DNA from: JBELMB01 sp042088665
GTDB taxonomy: Bacteria; Pseudomonadota; Alphaproteobacteria; Rhodobacterales; Rhodobacteraceae
Assembly (NCBI GenBank): GCA_042088665.1
Contig: JBELMB010000083.1
Location: 1-20,947, forward strand
DNA: 20,947 bases
Reading direction: 5' to 3'
Below the pieces are notes generated by a model that saw only the letters and a program-made list of their open reading frames with translations, had not been told where the DNA came from and did not search any database. This document shows, piece by piece, positions 20,499-20,947 of this stretch. The stretch's first letter is position 1, and each line of letters begins with the position of its first letter. The translations under genes were made by a program, and so were the position numbers.

Positions 20499-20947
20499 AT
20501 GACCTCTGACACCCCCGACCCCGATACCGATACCGACGACATCGCTGCGGTCAGCCCGGGCGCGGGTCCGTTCAGGGAGGCGCCTTCTGACACGGCCCCG
20601 GGCACCTGGGTGCCGATCGCGACAAGCGCCGCACTGGAGATCCCGCGGCCCGTCCTGCCGGTGACACTGGCCGGGCAGCGCCTTGTGCTGTTTCGCGATG
20701 ACGACGGCGCACTTGGGCTGATCGGTCGCCACTGTCCCCACCGCGGGGCGGACCTGTGCTTTGGCCGCTTGGAGGACAACGGCCTGCGCTGCCCCTTCCA
20801 CGGCTGGCACTTTGACCGGACCGGGCAATGCGTGGCACAACCGGCAGAACCCGAAGGCTCCCTGATGCACACACAGATCAAGGTGCCGATGGTGCCCGTG
20901 GAGGAAAAGGACGGCACGGTCTATGCCAGACTGCCCAAAGCCGCCCC
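20499..20947 (+). CDS. Rieske [2Fe-2S] oxygenase, N-terminal part (cut by the window edge)
   Basis: The first 149 residues of a Rieske-type protein, probably the oxygenase (alpha) subunit of a ring-hydroxylating or O-demethylating system; the frame is open at the right edge. An acidic N-terminus (about 1-35) is followed by a Rieske domain from WVPIATSAAL. Cluster ligands are C79 and H81 in RHCPHRGADLC and C98 and H101 in RCPFHGWHFD, the exact C-x-H / C-x-x-H pattern. The C-P-H-R-G and C-P-F-H-G-W form is typical of phthalate- or vanillate-type oxygenases rather than cytochrome bc1 Rieske proteins. The catalytic iron domain is not in the window, so substrate and even oxygenase status remain inferred. 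AAAGG lies about 11 bases before the ATG. It is divergent from the IclR-type gene. Confidence 0.85.
   Translation, partial: MTSDTPDPDTDTDDIAAVSPGAGPFREAPSDTAPGTWVPIATSAALEIPRPVLPVTLAGQRLVLFRDDDGALGLIGRHCPHRGADLCFGRLEDNGLRCPFHGWHFDRTGQCVAQPAEPEGSLMHTQIKVPMVPVEEKDGTVYARLPKAA

Overview
The window looks like chromosomal DNA of an alphaproteobacterium of the order Rhodobacterales (Roseobacter-type). GC content is high, genes are tightly packed with overlapping or near-touching ends, and the gene content fits: a STAS/cheY/cheA/cheW/mcp/cheW/cheR/cheB run, a short BLUF protein, and several sugar ABC transporter genes of RbsABC/FrcABC type. No rRNA, tRNA, CRISPR array, insertion sequence or phage gene was seen, and no stretch over 300 bases lacks a gene.

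Region 1 (1-6960, minus strand) is a complete-looking chemotaxis operon. In transcription order it is STAS-domain protein, cheY, cheA, cheW, a membrane chemoreceptor, a second cheW, cheR and cheB. CheB runs off the left edge after its receiver domain. Gaps are 1-13 bases, or an overlap of 26 bases between the STAS gene and cheY.

Region 2 (7099-10480, plus strand) is transcribed divergently from it. It holds a 544-residue soluble helical protein, a 142-residue BLUF blue-light photoreceptor, and a soluble chemoreceptor with an N-terminal PAS domain. The first protein carries a CheZ-like D-x-x-x-Q motif and a CheZ-like C-terminal tail, so it is a candidate unrecognised CheY-P phosphatase. The PAS domain keeps the FixL heme-ligand histidine and distal arginine at the right spacing. 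Together these genes could add light and oxygen/redox input, plus signal termination, to the chemotaxis pathway. This is the most interesting part of the window.

Region 3 (10532-18654) is a LacI-family repressor divergent from two consecutive ABC import cassettes. The first has a fused double ATPase, a permease and an RbsB-like binding protein. The second has a single-domain ATPase, a permease and a binding protein that resembles the autoinducer-2 receptor LuxP. Two almost identical 12-base palindromes flank a plausible promoter between lacI and the transporters. Strong RNA hairpins precede both binding-protein genes.

Region 4 (18763-20947) holds an L-aspartate dehydrogenase-like gene (plus), an IclR-family regulator (minus), and the start of a Rieske oxygenase (plus, cut by the right edge). 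The iclR/Rieske intergenic region has a three-repeat operator like that described for PcaU/PcaR-type IclR regulators. A very good iclR promoter has its -10 inside that operator.
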